Assembly (NCBI RefSeq): GCF_026261605.1
Contig: NZ_CP102486.1
Coordinates: forward strand, 2,170,001-2,234,000
Source: Dechloromonas sp. A34
GTDB taxonomy: Bacteria; Pseudomonadota; Gammaproteobacteria; Burkholderiales; Rhodocyclaceae
Length of the DNA stretch: 64,000 nt
Direction: 5' to 3'
Below, piece after piece: positions 16,889 through 26,572 of this stretch. The number at the start of each line of letters is the position of its first letter. Position 1 is the stretch's first letter. The position numbers and the translations under genes were made by a program. Below the pieces are notes generated by a model that did no database searches, was not told the origin of the DNA, and saw nothing but the letters and a program-made list of their open reading frames with translations.

Positions 16889-18007
16889 ATGCCCCATAAA
16901 AAACTTAACGTCGCCGCGCAGGGCATGCTCGACGCCTATAAAAACCTGCTCGATGCCCGCGGTTATCTCGCCGATGCTGCCCAGATGACTGCCGCGACGG
17001 CCTTGCAGGCGCTCTATACCAATCTGCTTTATTTCAAGGTCGATCGCGGCAGCACCTTCAAACGCCTGCTGGCGCCGCCCAAGCCGCCGAAAGGCGTGTA
17101 CTTCTGGGGCGGGGTCGGGCGTGGGAAGAGCTTCCTGATGGATTGCTTCTACGACTCGGTTCCCTACCGCCGAAAGAAGCGCCTGCACTTCCATTCCTTC
17201 ATGCAGCAGATTCACCGTGACCTGGAAAAATACAAGGGCGAGGCGGACCCGATGCTCAAGCTCGCCGAGCAGATCGCCCGCGAAGTCCGCCTGCTCTGCT
17301 TTGACGAGTTCCACGTTTCCGACATCGCCGATGCGATGATTCTCGGCCGGCTGATGGATGGGCTGTTTGCCCAGGGCGTCATCATCGTGATGACCTCGAA
17401 TTACCCCCCGGAGAAGCTTTATCCGAATGGATTGCATCGCGAAAGCTTCCTGCCGACCATCGCCCTGTTGCAAAAACATCTTGATGTCTTCGAGGTCGAT
17501 GCCGGCGTGGACTACCGCCTGCGCGCCTTGGAACAGGTCGAAATCTTTCATTACCCGGCCGACGCCGCGGCCGAGAAGAAGATGCTCGACTACTTCCGCA
17601 TGGTGGCCGGCGAGGAGGGCAAGAAGGGCGGACATATCGAGGTCCTTGGCCGCAGCATCGACACCGTGCGTCGGGGCCATGGCGTCATCTGGTTCGATTT
17701 TCGTACCCTGTGCGGTGGGCCGCGGTCGCAGAACGACTACCTGGAAATCTCGCGCGGCTACCACACGGTCCTGCTCTCCCACATCCCGAAGATGACGGCG
17801 CATCAGGCTTCCGAAGCCCGGCGTTTCACTTGGCTGGTGGACGTTTTTTACGACAACAAGGTCAAGCTGATCGCCACCGCCGACTGTGCTGCCGACGAGC
17901 TTTACACCGAGGGGACCCAGGCCAGTGAATTCAAGCGCACGGTCAGTCGTCTAACGGAAATGAACTCGCGGGAATATCTCGCCCTGCCGCATATCGTCGC
18001 ACCCTGA
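16889..18007 (+). CDS. zapE: Cell-division ATPase ZapE (AFG1 family)
   Basis: This Z-ring-associated AFG1-type ATPase has 372 residues. Walker A is Gly-Gly-Val-Gly-Arg-Gly-Lys-Ser-Phe-Leu-Met-Asp (about 74-85), followed by the family-specific Lys-Arg-x-His-Phe-His-x-Phe-Met, Walker B Leu-Leu-Cys-Phe-Asp-Glu-Phe-His-Val-x-Asp-Ile-x-Asp-Ala-Met, and Thr-Ser-Asn-Tyr-Pro-Pro-x-x-Leu-Tyr-Pro-Asn-Gly-Leu. ZapE often neighbours sucAB-lpd in betaproteobacteria. It is separated from lpd by a terminator, and no strong ribosome site is seen before the ATG. A small secretin-domain gene follows by 10 bases. Confidence 0.93.
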   Translation: MPHKKLNVAAQGMLDAYKNLLDARGYLADAAQMTAATALQALYTNLLYFKVDRGSTFKRLLAPPKPPKGVYFWGGVGRGKSFLMDCFYDSVPYRRKKRLHFHSFMQQIHRDLEKYKGEADPMLKLAEQIAREVRLLCFDEFHVSDIADAMILGRLMDGLFAQGVIIVMTSNYPPEKLYPNGLHRESFLPTIALLQKHLDVFEVDAGVDYRLRALEQVEIFHYPADAAAEKKMLDYFRMVAGEEGKKGGHIEVLGRSIDTVRRGHGVIWFDFRTLCGGPRSQNDYLEISRGYHTVLLSHIPKMTAHQASEARRFTWLVDVFYDNKVKLIATADCAADELYTEGTQASEFKRTVSRLTEMNSREYLALPHIVAP

Positions 18008-18017
18008 GGAGTCGCCG

Positions 18018-18821
18018 ATGAAAACTGCTCTGCACGTCCTGCTGACTGCCGTTATCGTTGTCTGGGCGGGGCTGGTCGGCGCTCAGCAGATGGAAATCAT
18101 CGAACTGAAGAGCAAGACCGTCGAGCAGGTATTGCCGACCCTGTTGCCGCTGGTCGAACCCGGCGGCACGCTGACCGGCATGAACAACCAACTCTTTCTG
18201 CGGGCGTCACCGAGAAACCGTGCCGACATCAAGCGGGCACTGGCCGCGATCGATACGCCGACGCGCCGCCTGATCATCCGGGTCAGCCAGAATCGCGAAG
18301 CGGAGAACAGTGCTCGCGGGGCCGAGGCCAGCGGCCAGGTCGTGCTCGGCAGCACGCGGCGGGCCAATGTCGATGCCGGGGTCTGGGACACCAGGAGCCT
18401 GCGCAGCGAGAATGCCGGGCAGATGGTGCAGACGGTCGAGGGGGGCCAGGCCTTCATCCAGGTCGGGCGATCGCTGCCGCTTCCAATGCGTCAGGTGGTG
18501 ATCGGCCCGAGCGGTGCCGTCGTCAATGAAACGGTGGTTTACCAGGATGTCGGTCGCGGCTTTTATGCCTTGCCGCGGCTCAACGGCGAACGGGTGACCC
18601 TGGAGATCAGCCAGCAGGCCAGCAGCATGGAGGCCTACGGGCGGGGCGCCATCGATACGCAACGCGTGTCGACCACCGTCTCCGGGCGGCTGGGCGAATG
18701 GATCGAACTCGGCGGCAGCGGCCGTCAGGCCAGCGGCAACCAGGGCGGTGCCATGGTACTGTCGACCGGCGATGCTCGGGACAGTCGCTCCATCTGGTTG
18801 AAAGTCGAGGAAGTTGAATGA
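18018..18821 (+). CDS. Exported protein with a secretin N-terminal (NolW-like) domain
   Basis: The protein has 267 residues with a signal peptide (about 1-22, cleavage after Val-Gly-Ala). Residues about 25-75 match the short secretin/TonB N-terminal domain: Val-Glu-Gln-Val-Leu-Pro-Thr-Leu-Leu-Pro, Leu-Phe-Leu-Arg-Ala-Ser, then Ile-Lys-Arg-Ala-Leu-Ala-Ala-Ile-Asp-Thr-Pro. There is no C-terminal secretin barrel, so it is not a full secretin. The rest is rich in beta-strands, with Gly-Gln-Met-Val-Gln-Thr-Val-Glu-Gly-like segments. A periplasmic role with the following small membrane protein is likely; the two reading frames overlap by 4 bases. Confidence 0.65.
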   Translation: MKTALHVLLTAVIVVWAGLVGAQQMEIIELKSKTVEQVLPTLLPLVEPGGTLTGMNNQLFLRASPRNRADIKRALAAIDTPTRRLIIRVSQNREAENSARGAEASGQVVLGSTRRANVDAGVWDTRSLRSENAGQMVQTVEGGQAFIQVGRSLPLPMRQVVIGPSGAVVNETVVYQDVGRGFYALPRLNGERVTLEISQQASSMEAYGRGAIDTQRVSTTVSGRLGEWIELGGSGRQASGNQGGAMVLSTGDARDSRSIWLKVEEVE

Positions 18822-19060
18822 AAAAACCGCGTCACATCGGGCAGAAAATCGCCCTGGCGACTGCCATCTTCTGTGCGCTGATGATGCTGCCTGCGCTGGT
18901 CGGCTTCTTTTGGTTGTGGCAGGAACGCGGCTTGGCTGACACCTGGACGCCCAGTCTGCTCGCCATCGTCGCCTTCTTCGGTTGCTGTGCTGGCGTGCTG
19001 TATGCGATGAGTCGGCCACAACCGGTGCTTCCTGCCGAGGACCCGGCGGCCGACGCCTGA
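18818..19060 (+). CDS. Small two-span membrane protein
   Basis: The protein has 80 residues whose ATG overlaps the previous stop (ATGA). Two hydrophobic spans (about 9-32 and 44-64) are joined by a Trp-rich loop, and the C-terminus is acidic and Pro/Ala-rich. No family is recognised. The overlap says it is made together with the secretin-domain protein. A terminator follows directly. Confidence 0.65.
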   Translation: MKKPRHIGQKIALATAIFCALMMLPALVGFFWLWQERGLADTWTPSLLAIVAFFGCCAGVLYAMSRPQPVLPAEDPAADA

Positions 19061-19077
19061 CACCGGGTAAACGAAAC

Positions 19078-19102
19078 AACCCGGCCGCGGCCGGGTTGTT
19101 TT
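19078..19102 (+). terminator. Terminator between the convergent units at 19.1 kb
   Basis: AACCCGGCC (19078-19086) pairs with GGCCGGGTT (19089-19097) around GC, followed by GTTTT. It ends the zapE-side unit and could partly serve the convergent sulfhydrylase gene. Confidence 0.85.
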
Positions 19103-19116
19103 GGTGCTGTGGTCGA

Positions 19117-20388
19117 TCAGGCGGCGTTCAGGGCCTGATCCAGATCGGCGATCAGGTCATCGATGTGCTCGATGCCGACCGACAGGCGGATCATGTCTTC
19201 GGAGACGCCAGCCTTGCTCAGCTCTTCCGGCGACAGCTGACGGTGCGTGGTCGACGCCGGGTGGCAGGCCAGGGTTTTGCAGTCGCCAATATTGACCAAG
19301 CGGGTGACCAGTTGCAGGGCATCCTGGAACTTGCCACCGCCGTCGCGGCCGCCCTTGACGCCGAAGTTGAGGATGCCCGAAGCGCGGCCTCCCATGTACT
19401 TCTGGACCAGTGCGTGGTCCTTGTGCTCGGGCAGGCCGGCGTAGTTGACCCAGCTGACCTTGGGATGGCTCTTCAGGAATTGGGCGATCTTCAACGAATT
19501 CTCGCAGATCCGGTCCATGCGCAAGGCCAGGGTTTCGATGCCCTGCAGGATCAGGAAAGCGTTGAACGGGCTGATTGCGGCGCCCATGTTGCGCAGCGGC
19601 ACGACGCGGGCGCGGCCGATGTAGGCGGCGGGGCCGAGGGCTTCGGTATAGACCACGCCGTGATAGGAAACATCTGGCTCGTTGAGACGTTTGAACTTCT
19701 GCTTGTGCTCGGCCCACGGAAACTTGCCGCTATCGACGATGATGCCGCCGATCGAGTTGCCGTGGCCGCCCAGATACTTGGTCAGGGCATGTACCACGAT
19801 GTCGGCGCCGTGTTCGAACGGGCGGCACAGGTAGGGCGAGGGCACGGTGTTGTCGACGATGACTGGCACGCCGTGCTTGTGGGCGATTTCAGCTAGCTTT
19901 TCGAAGTCGGTGATGTTGCCCAGCGGATTGCCGACCGATTCGCAGAAGACGGCCTTGGTCTTGGCGTCGATCAGCTTTTCGAAGGCTTCCGGATCGCGGT
20001 AGTCGGCGAAGCGGACGTCGATGCCATATTGCGGCAGGGTGTGGGCGAACAGGTTGTAGGTCCCGCCGTACAACGTGCTGGAGGTGACGATGTTGTCGCC
20101 GGCTTCGGCGATGGTCTGGATCGAAGCGGTGATGGCCGCCATTCCGGAGGCCATGGCCAGCGCGGCGATGCCACCTTCCATCGCGGCAACGCGCTTTTCC
20201 AGCACGTCCTGGGTCGGATTCATGATCCGCGTGTAGATATTGCCGGCAACCTTCAGGTCGAACAGGTCGGCGCCGTGCTGGGTGCTGTCGAAGGCGTAGG
20301 AGGTCGTCTGGTAAATCGGCACCGCGACTGCCTTGGTGGTCGGGTCGGGCGAGTAGCCGCCATGGACGGCAAGGGTTTCGATCTTCAT
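19117..20388 (-). CDS. metY: O-acetylhomoserine sulfhydrylase / aminocarboxypropyltransferase
   Basis: This PLP enzyme of the Cys/Met-metabolism family makes homocysteine from O-acetylhomoserine and sulfide. The 423-residue length and the order Leu-Ala-Val-His-Gly-Gly, Gln-Thr-Thr-Ser-Tyr-x-Phe, Gly-x-Ile-Tyr-Thr-Arg-Ile-Met-Asn-Pro-Thr (PLP phosphate), Ser-Thr-Leu-Tyr-Gly-Gly-Thr-Tyr-Asn, and Ala-Leu-Thr-Lys-Tyr-Leu-Gly-Gly-His-Gly with the PLP Lys mark the OAH-sulfhydrylase branch over cystathionine gamma-synthase. The ATG at 20388 has AGAGAGAGA upstream. The frame continues to 20454 without conserved sequence. Confidence 0.93.
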   Translation of the reverse strand: MKIETLAVHGGYSPDPTTKAVAVPIYQTTSYAFDSTQHGADLFDLKVAGNIYTRIMNPTQDVLEKRVAAMEGGIAALAMASGMAAITASIQTIAEAGDNIVTSSTLYGGTYNLFAHTLPQYGIDVRFADYRDPEAFEKLIDAKTKAVFCESVGNPLGNITDFEKLAEIAHKHGVPVIVDNTVPSPYLCRPFEHGADIVVHALTKYLGGHGNSIGGIIVDSGKFPWAEHKQKFKRLNEPDVSYHGVVYTEALGPAAYIGRARVVPLRNMGAAISPFNAFLILQGIETLALRMDRICENSLKIAQFLKSHPKVSWVNYAGLPEHKDHALVQKYMGGRASGILNFGVKGGRDGGGKFQDALQLVTRLVNIGDCKTLACHPASTTHRQLSPEELSKAGVSEDMIRLSVGIEHIDDLIADLDQALNAA

Positions 20389-20484
20389 GCGTGTCTCTCT
20401 CTTCTTTTGTGGAGTGAAAGACTGGAGTTTAGCAGGGCGGCAGCCCGCTGGCATGGCCTAGGCGGCGTTGGAGAGGGTTGTCGC

Positions 20485-22395
20485 CTACGCTTCGTCGGCT
20501 GGCGCCAAGGGCTGACGGGCGATTCTGAGCAGGAAACGACCCGGGTCGAGTGCGTCGATCAGATCGTTTTCCAGCGGTAGCGGTTCGCCTTCCAGTTGCG
20601 AGACCAGCAGGTCGGCCATCAGGGCCGACCAGACGATGCCGCGGGCACCGAACCCCTGCACGCACCACAGGCCAGGCTGGCGGGGCAGGGCATGGAGGCG
20701 GCTGTTGCTGCCCGCCGGCACGGGTTCCGGCACCGGGCCGACCATCGGCAGGCGGTCCGGCGACATCGGCCGGAAGCCGACCCGGCCGTGCAGGGTCGCC
20801 GGATCGCTGCCGGCAGCAAAACCGGGCAGGGTCAGGCGCAGGCGGGCCAGGTTGTCGGCGTGGTCGACGGCGCGCTCGCTTGCCTCCTCATCGTCGTAGG
20901 CGAGCGAGGCGCCGATCAGCTGGACGCCGTCGATTTCCGGCATGGCGTAGCCGATCTGGAAAAGCACCGTCGCCAGCGGCGCGGCGTTGTCGGCCGGCAG
21001 ATGGCTGACCTGGCCGCGGGCCGCCCGCTGCGGCAGCCAGGCGAATTGTTCGAAGCGTGGCGCGTTGGCGCCGCTGGCCATGACCAGGACCGGCGCTTCG
21101 GCCAGGACCCTGCCCTTGGCGTCGAGCGCCTGCCAGCCGCCTGCGGTCTTATCCAGACGGTCGACCATCGTATTGAAGTGGATGGCGATGCGCTCGGGGA
21201 AGGCGGCCAGTGCTGCCTGGCAGACTGAGGGTGGTTGGACCCAGCCGCCGCTCGGGAACCACCAGCCGCCGATGGCTACCATCTGGCCCAGGCGGCGGCT
21301 GGCTTCATCTCGGTCGACAAATTGCAGCAGTTCCGGCGGGAAGCCCAGTTGGTGGACGGCACGCCGTTGCTGCGCCTCATGTTCCGCTTCGCGGGCCAAA
21401 TGCAGCACACCGCAGGCCGACCAGCGTGCGGCCGGCAGTCGGGCGAGCAGGGCGCGGGTGGCGAGGAAGCCGGCACGAGTCAGGCGCGACAGGCGGTTGT
21501 CGTCGGCGCTGGGCATCGGACGCAGCATGCCGGCCAGATTGCTGGAAGCGCCCTGGCCCGGCTCGGCGGCCTGCTCCAGCACGGTAACGTGCCAACCGGC
21601 GGCGGCCAGCGCATGGGCGGTCGTGCTGCCGGCGATGCCGGCGCCGATGACAATGGCTCGCCGCTCGCCCGGCACCGGGTGGCGATCCGGTCGCCGTGAG
21701 CGCAGGCGGCCGACCAGCATGTGGCGCTTGCCGGCAAAGCCCGGCCGCTTTGCGACAGCGAACTCGGCTACTGTCAGCGCCGCGCGGACATGGCCGGCCG
21801 CCGTCCAGGTGGCCAGGGTGGCGCCCGATGCTGCGAGTCGGGTCAGGCCCTTGCAGAAGTAGGGCGACCACAGCTCAGGATTTTTGGCCGGCGAGAAACC
21901 GTCGAGAAAGAAGGCATCGACGGCGGCGTCGAGTGTGCGCAGGCGGTTGGCAGCATCGCCGAAAACCAGGGTCAGGATGACCTGGCCGCCATTCAAGTAG
22001 AGGCGGTGCATGCCCGGGGTCAGCACCGGCCAATGCGACTGCAATTCGGCAGCCAGCGTGGCGAATTCGGGCCAGGCCTGCTGGGCGGTGGCGAGATCGG
22101 CGGCGGTGAACGGGTGTTTCTCGATGGAGACGAAATGCAGGCGCTGGCAGTGTTGCGGATCTTCACGCCAGGCTTGCCAGGTTGCGAGGAAATTCAGGCC
22201 GAGCCCGAAGCCGGTCTCGAGAATGACGAAGCGGTCCTTGCCCTGCCAGCGTTGCGGCAACTCGTTGCCGCCGAGAAATACATAACGCGCCTGATCTGGA
22301 CCGCCGTAGGCCGAGTGATAAACGTCGTCATAGGCAGCCGAGTATGGGGTGCCTATCGTTGCAAATTCAAGGCGGGCCGGCTCCAGTCTTTCCAT
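20485..22395 (-). CDS. mnmC: Bifunctional tRNA mnm5s2U34 enzyme MnmC
   Basis: This two-domain enzyme performs the last steps of mnm5s2U34 synthesis on tRNA. The N-terminal methyltransferase (about 1-230) has [10 protein letters not shown] for SAM and [15 protein letters not shown]. The C-terminal FAD-dependent demodification domain (from about 245) opens with Gly-Ala-Gly-Ile-Ala-Gly-Ser-Thr and ends with Gly-Phe-Gly-Ala-Arg-Gly. The length of 636 residues is normal. Its ATG overlaps the stop of the upstream kinase-like gene by one base (TGATG), which suggests coupled translation. Confidence 0.95.
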   Translation of the reverse strand: MERLEPARLEFATIGTPYSAAYDDVYHSAYGGPDQARYVFLGGNELPQRWQGKDRFVILETGFGLGLNFLATWQAWREDPQHCQRLHFVSIEKHPFTAADLATAQQAWPEFATLAAELQSHWPVLTPGMHRLYLNGGQVILTLVFGDAANRLRTLDAAVDAFFLDGFSPAKNPELWSPYFCKGLTRLAASGATLATWTAAGHVRAALTVAEFAVAKRPGFAGKRHMLVGRLRSRRPDRHPVPGERRAIVIGAGIAGSTTAHALAAAGWHVTVLEQAAEPGQGASSNLAGMLRPMPSADDNRLSRLTRAGFLATRALLARLPAARWSACGVLHLAREAEHEAQQRRAVHQLGFPPELLQFVDRDEASRRLGQMVAIGGWWFPSGGWVQPPSVCQAALAAFPERIAIHFNTMVDRLDKTAGGWQALDAKGRVLAEAPVLVMASGANAPRFEQFAWLPQRAARGQVSHLPADNAAPLATVLFQIGYAMPEIDGVQLIGASLAYDDEEASERAVDHADNLARLRLTLPGFAAGSDPATLHGRVGFRPMSPDRLPMVGPVPEPVPAGSNSRLHALPRQPGLWCVQGFGARGIVWSALMADLLVSQLEGEPLPLENDLIDALDPGRFLLRIARQPLAPADEA

Positions 22396-23204
22396 CAGCA
22401 GGCTGGCGACTGCACCGTCTTCAGCATATCGACCAGGATGACGATGCGGCGAATGCCTTTTTTCGACCAGCGCTGAAAGAGCGCGGCGAAACCGGCCAGC
22501 CGGCCGAGCAACGGCAGGGCGCGCCGGATGACCCGCTTGATTTCTGGGTCCGGGTTGGCGACAAAGTAGTGGTCGAGCAATGTTGGCAACAGCTGGCGCG
22601 CCTCGCTTTCGACAATCGGCCCGGCCAGCGAGATGGAATTCAGGAACAGCACGAGGTCGGCAGTCTGGGCGACAGCGAGCGGCAGGAATTCGCCGAAGTT
22701 TTCTTCGAAGTCGATGCGGTAATTGAGACCGTCGGCCTGCGTGATGTTCTTGATCTGCGCGCCGCCATGCCAGTGGCCGGCCCGGTGAAACTCACCGAGT
22801 TCGCCCGCCAGCCGTGGCAATTCGGCCCGCCAGGTTGCCGCGCTCCAGTCTTCCAGCAGCGTGGCGACGACGGTGCCGCAATAATCGAGCACGAAGAACT
22901 CCGGCGTCACCAGCGCCACGCGCGGCACGCGAACCCCGGCCGCAGCCAGCGCCTTCAATCGATTGGCTTCGAAATCCATGCTCCCGGCCGCCTCGGAAAG
23001 GGCCAGGGTGCGCATCGGCAAGGGCTGCCCGGTAATCCGCTTGACCAGCCAGCGCATGAACAGAGTCTGCAGCAGCTTGCGCGGCTTCTCAGCCAGCTTC
23101 TTGACGACATAGCGCCGGCCTTCGTGCTCAAAAACGAGGGCGCGGCTATGGTGAGTCGCCAAAGCCGCCCGGGCGGCGGCTTCAAGTCCTTGGTTTTCGT
23201 TCAC
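22395..23204 (-). CDS. Bud32/RIO-like protein-kinase-fold protein
   Basis: The protein has 269 residues from a GTG at 23204; sequence before that looks non-coding. An Arg-Arg-Tyr-Val-Val-Lys-Lys-Leu (about 30-37) carries a candidate ATP-binding Lys. A small catalytic loop His-Gly-Gly-Ala-Gln-Ile-Lys-Asn is followed by Ile-Asp-Phe-Glu-Glu, matching the His-Gly-Asp-x-x-x-x-Asn and Asp-Phe-Gly elements of Bud32-type kinases. The catalytic Asp appears as Gly, so activity is doubtful. A hydrophobic C-terminus follows. It is coupled to mnmC, so a link with tRNA modification or envelope phosphorylation is possible but not shown. Confidence 0.6.
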   Translation of the reverse strand: MNENQGLEAAARAALATHHSRALVFEHEGRRYVVKKLAEKPRKLLQTLFMRWLVKRITGQPLPMRTLALSEAAGSMDFEANRLKALAAAGVRVPRVALVTPEFFVLDYCGTVVATLLEDWSAATWRAELPRLAGELGEFHRAGHWHGGAQIKNITQADGLNYRIDFEENFGEFLPLAVAQTADLVLFLNSISLAGPIVESEARQLLPTLLDHYFVANPDPEIKRVIRRALPLLGRLAGFAALFQRWSKKGIRRIVILVDMLKTVQSPAC

Positions 23205-23252
23205 TGAAATGCGAAACGTGAGCGAGCGCCGGCGAGACCAGCCCGCAGGGCG

Positions 23253-23307
23253 CAGGACGCCACGTAGTGGCGGTTCTGAGCGTAGCGAAGAATTCGGCGA
23301 AGCCGAA
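23253..23307. repeat. Pair of intergenic hairpins between lysS and the kinase-like gene
   Basis: CGCCAC (23258-23263) and GTGGCG (23267-23272) enclose a GTA loop, flanked by CAG and CTG. About 20 bases on, TTCGGC (23293-23298) and GCCGAA (23302-23307) enclose a GAA loop. Further short inverted repeats fill this 180-base gap. The two-hairpin layout resembles the repeats near 60.0-60.3 kb. There is no T run, so terminator action is unlikely. Confidence 0.45.
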
Positions 23308-23385
23308 CACAAGGCGCAAGCGCCCGCCGCATAGCAGCGCTATGCAAGGTCGCTTGCAACGCAGTATCGCCAAGCGCAGCCACGT

Positions 23386-24894
23386 TTATTCGGGACGCAT
23401 TTGGGGGAAGAGAATTACGTCGCGGATCGCTGCGGCATCGGTCAGCAGCATGATCAGCCGGTCGATCCCGATGCCACACCCGCCGGTCGGTGGCAGCCCA
23501 TACTCCAGCGCCCGGATGAAGTCGGCGTCGTAATACATCGCCTCCTCATCCCCGGCATCCTTGGCCTTGGCCTGCTCGGCAAAGCGCGCCGCCTGATCCT
23601 CGGCATCGTTGAGTTCGGAGAAGCCATTGGCGATCTCGCGCCCGACAATGAACAGCTCGAAGCGCTCGGTAATCTCCGGATTGGCATCCGAGGCGCGGGC
23701 CAGCGGCGAGACTTCGACCGGGTAATCGATGATGAAGGTCGGTTCCCAGAGCAGGGCTTCGGCGGTTTCTTCGAAGAACAGCAGTTGCAGGCTGCCCAGA
23801 CCGGGCGTGCCACGCATTTCGACCTTGCGGGCGGCCAGTTGCTCGCGCAGCCAGTCGGCATTGTTGAGCTGGATTTCGTTGTATTGCGGGCAATGCTTGA
23901 GCACAGCCTGGACCATGGTCAGGCGGTGGAAAGGCTTGGAAAGGTCGAGTTCGCGGCCCTGGTAGCTGAATACTTCCTTGCCCAGCGCCTCGCGGGCGGC
24001 GTGGCGGAGCAGGCCTTCGGTGAAGTTCATCAGCGTCTGGTAGTTTGCGTACGCCTCGTAGAATTCCATCATCGTGAATTCAGGGTTGTGGCGGGGCGAG
24101 AGGCCTTCGTTGCGGAAGTTGCGGTTGATTTCGAAAACCTTCTCGAAACCGCCGACCACCAGGCGCTTCAGGTAGAGCTCGGGGGCGATGCGCAGGAACT
24201 GCTGCATGTCGAGCGCGTTGTGATGGGTGACGAAAGGCTTGGCCGAGGCGCCGCCCGGGATCGGGTGCATCATCGGCGTTTCGACTTCGAGGAAGCCGTG
24301 GCCGGACATGTAGTTGCGGATCGAGGCGACGATGCGGCTGCGGGCGAGGAAGGTGAAGCGGGTTTCCTCGTTCATGATCAGATCGACATAGCGCTGACGG
24401 TACTTCATTTCCTGGTCGGCCAGGCCGTGGAACTTGTCGGGCAGCGGGCGCAGCGATTTGGTCAGCAGGCGGATCTCGGCGGCCTGGATGGAGAGTTCGC
24501 CGGTCTTGGTCTTCATCAGGGTGCCGACGACGCCGACGATATCGCCGAGGTCCCAGCCCTTGAAGGCGGCATAGACGTCTTCGCCGACCTTGTCGCGGGC
24601 GACGTAAATCTGGATGCGGCCGGACAGATCCTGCAGCGTTGCAAACGACGCCTTGCCCATGACGCGCTTCAACATCATGCGCCCGGCAACCTTGACTTCG
24701 AGCGGCATGCCTTCGAGTTCCTCGGCGGTTTTCTCGCCGTAGCCCTCATGCAGCTTGGCCGCGGTGTTCTCGCGCTGGAAGTCGTTCGGGAAGGCTTTTC
24801 CGGTCTTGCGCCATTCGGTGAGCTTGGCACGGCGCTCGGCAATGAGCTGGTTTTCGTCTTGCTGGACCGGGGGTTGCTGTTCGGCGTTGGACAT
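23386..24894 (-). CDS. lysS: Lysyl-tRNA synthetase, class II
   Basis: This enzyme charges tRNA-Lys. Its 502 residues hold an N-terminal OB-fold anticodon-binding domain (about 55-150; Val-Ala-Gly-Arg-Met-Met, Gly-Lys-Ala-Ser-Phe-Ala) and a class II catalytic core with motif 1 in Phe-Leu-Glu-Val-Glu-Thr-Pro-Met-Met, motif 2 [18 protein letters not shown], and motif 3 Gly-Ile-Gly-Ile-Asp-Arg-Leu. It lies downstream of prfB on the same strand, as in E. coli, but with two extra genes inserted between them. Confidence 0.98.
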   Translation of the reverse strand: MSNAEQQPPVQQDENQLIAERRAKLTEWRKTGKAFPNDFQRENTAAKLHEGYGEKTAEELEGMPLEVKVAGRMMLKRVMGKASFATLQDLSGRIQIYVARDKVGEDVYAAFKGWDLGDIVGVVGTLMKTKTGELSIQAAEIRLLTKSLRPLPDKFHGLADQEMKYRQRYVDLIMNEETRFTFLARSRIVASIRNYMSGHGFLEVETPMMHPIPGGASAKPFVTHHNALDMQQFLRIAPELYLKRLVVGGFEKVFEINRNFRNEGLSPRHNPEFTMMEFYEAYANYQTLMNFTEGLLRHAAREALGKEVFSYQGRELDLSKPFHRLTMVQAVLKHCPQYNEIQLNNADWLREQLAARKVEMRGTPGLGSLQLLFFEETAEALLWEPTFIIDYPVEVSPLARASDANPEITERFELFIVGREIANGFSELNDAEDQAARFAEQAKAKDAGDEEAMYYDADFIRALEYGLPPTGGCGIGIDRLIMLLTDAAAIRDVILFPQMRPE

Positions 24895-24985
24895 GAAAAA
24901 TCCTTGGGAAATGAGGTTTGCTGCGGTCGACCGCGTAGAACCCTGAATTTTCGCCGATTTGGGCGTTCAGGGAAAGCGTGCTGCG

Positions 24986-25312
24986 TCAGCCAGCAGCGTA
25001 ATGAATGGCCAGCCAGATCGTCTGTTGTTCCGGAGTCGTCCATTCGACGCGATGCCGGCGATGGGCTGCGATGTCGATGAAGTCGCCGGCTTTCAGTTGC
25101 CGGGGCTGGTCCTCGTCGGCAAAACGCAGGCTGGCTTCGCCCTGGACGACGAGCACCCACTCGCCGTCAGGCTGGTCGTACCAGAAACCGGGCGGGCTGG
25201 CCTGGCCGCTCGAAACGATGCGTTCGATGCGCAGGCCCGGCCGGGCCAGTAGTTCGGTGAATTGTTCCGGGGCGGACAGGGCCGGCAGGGCGTCGAAGAG
25301 ACGATCGAGCAT
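24986..25312 (-). CDS. Small cupin-domain protein
   Basis: The 108-residue protein forms one cupin barrel: a Gly-Glu-Trp-Val-Leu-Val-Val-Gln-Gly-Glu-Ala strand pair, Leu-Lys-Ala-Gly-Asp-Phe-Ile-Asp-Ile, and Ala-His-Arg-Arg-His-Arg-Val. The His pair could bind a metal, although the first-motif His residues are replaced (Asp-Gly-Glu-Trp). The substrate is unknown; similar cupins are often annotated as phosphoribosylaminoimidazole- or dimethylsulfoniopropionate-like without evidence. It starts 2 bases after the preceding gene, within the prfB-lysS run. Confidence 0.75.
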   Translation of the reverse strand: MLDRLFDALPALSAPEQFTELLARPGLRIERIVSSGQASPPGFWYDQPDGEWVLVVQGEASLRFADEDQPRQLKAGDFIDIAAHRRHRVEWTTPEQQTIWLAIHYAAG

Positions 25313-25314
25313 GG

Positions 25315-26570
25315 TCAGGATTTTCCGAGGCCCTGGTAGAGCGGCAGAGCGAACAGTCGGCGCTCGATTTCACTGGCGAGCTGTTGATAGGCAGGGCTGC
25401 CAGGGCCGCCGAAACGGTGCCGGAAATCGCGTTCGCCAATCGCTTCCGGAAAGTCGGTCAGCGCCGGTAGCAGATCGGCGTCGGCGAACTGCGTTTGCAG
25501 AAGCCGGTCGACTCGTGCTGGCTGCTTGATCAGCAATTCGCCGAAGGCGGTGCCGGCACGATCGGCCGCCAGGTCGGCGAACGAGAAGCCGCTGCCGTGG
25601 CGGGCATCGATCAGTTCCTTGTAGACGCCAATGGCATCGGCGATCGGCTCGCCGGCCCAGGCCGCGAGGGCGGCCGAAATGACGAAGTGCTGGGCGGAGT
25701 CGACGCGGCCGAGCAGGGTCGGCAGGGTCTGGCGGGCCTTGGGCCAACTGGCGGCTTCGGGGATGAAGGAAGCGAGCTTTCGCTCCGACAGATAGGCGGC
25801 AAGAACGAAGATGGCTGCCCGCCGGTTGGCGAGCAGGTCGTTGCCGTCGCTGGCCAGCAGTGGGCCAAGCAGGGCGGTCAGCGGCAGCCGGCTACCGGAG
25901 GGCTGGGCCGCAACGAGGGTGGCCAGCTTTTCGTGGGCGGCACGCAGGTGCACCAGTTCGCCAGGGGAGACGGCAAGCGAGCGGGCGTGCTCGAGCAGCG
26001 CGGGTTCCCAGTGATAGGCGACGACGACCCGCTGGCGATCCGGTTCGAAGCGCAGTTCCTGAATGGCCTGCCGGCCCAGTTGCCATTCCCGGTCGTAGCC
26101 GGCCAGCCGGATGCCGGCTTCGAGGGCCGGTTCGACCAGCCGGGCGGGAACCGGCAGGCGCCCGATGCGTGCGCTGGCGATGCGGGGCTGGCCTGCGCTT
26201 TCCTGCACCGCAGCGCGGATGTTCAGGAAGTGTTCGCCGGGCAGTAGGGCGACGCGCAGCGTCAGGTGAATTTCGGCGACATCTTCGGTCAGTATCAATG
26301 CGCCACGCCCGCGCAGAAAGCGGGTTGCCAGGTAATTGATCCCGTCGTCGATCAGGGCGGCGGGAATGGCTGTCCGGCGGGCTTCGCCGGAACGCAGCCG
26401 GCGCGGGTCGTTGGTTTGCAGCAGCCAGCGGGCCTGGGCCACCGAGCTTGGTGAGATAGTCGCGCTGCGGCTGACCAGCGGCTGGCTGTCGAGCGCCGCC
26501 AGAAAAAGCCCCCGGCGGCCAGCCCGAGCACCAACAGCGTGCCGGCCAGCCACGCCAGGAGGCGAGCCAC
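25315..26570 (-). CDS. Unknown membrane-anchored protein, reading frame broken by a 1-base homopolymer shift
   Basis: From 26507 down to 25315 one frame encodes about 390 residues of mostly helical, Ala/Leu/Arg-rich sequence with no recognised domain. In the frame one base off, a GTG at 26570, two bases after the prfB stop, opens a short basic segment and a hydrophobic span (Leu-Leu-Ala-Trp-Leu-Ala-Gly-Thr-Leu-Leu-Val-Leu-Gly), then meets the main frame at an A5 run (26503-26507). One extra A there (T on the coding strand) joins both into about 418 residues with an N-terminal signal anchor. Without it, the protein would start at an internal ATG at 26553 and lack the anchor. Likely a sequencing error; the function is unknown. 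Confidence 0.6.
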
Positions 26571-26572
26571 GC

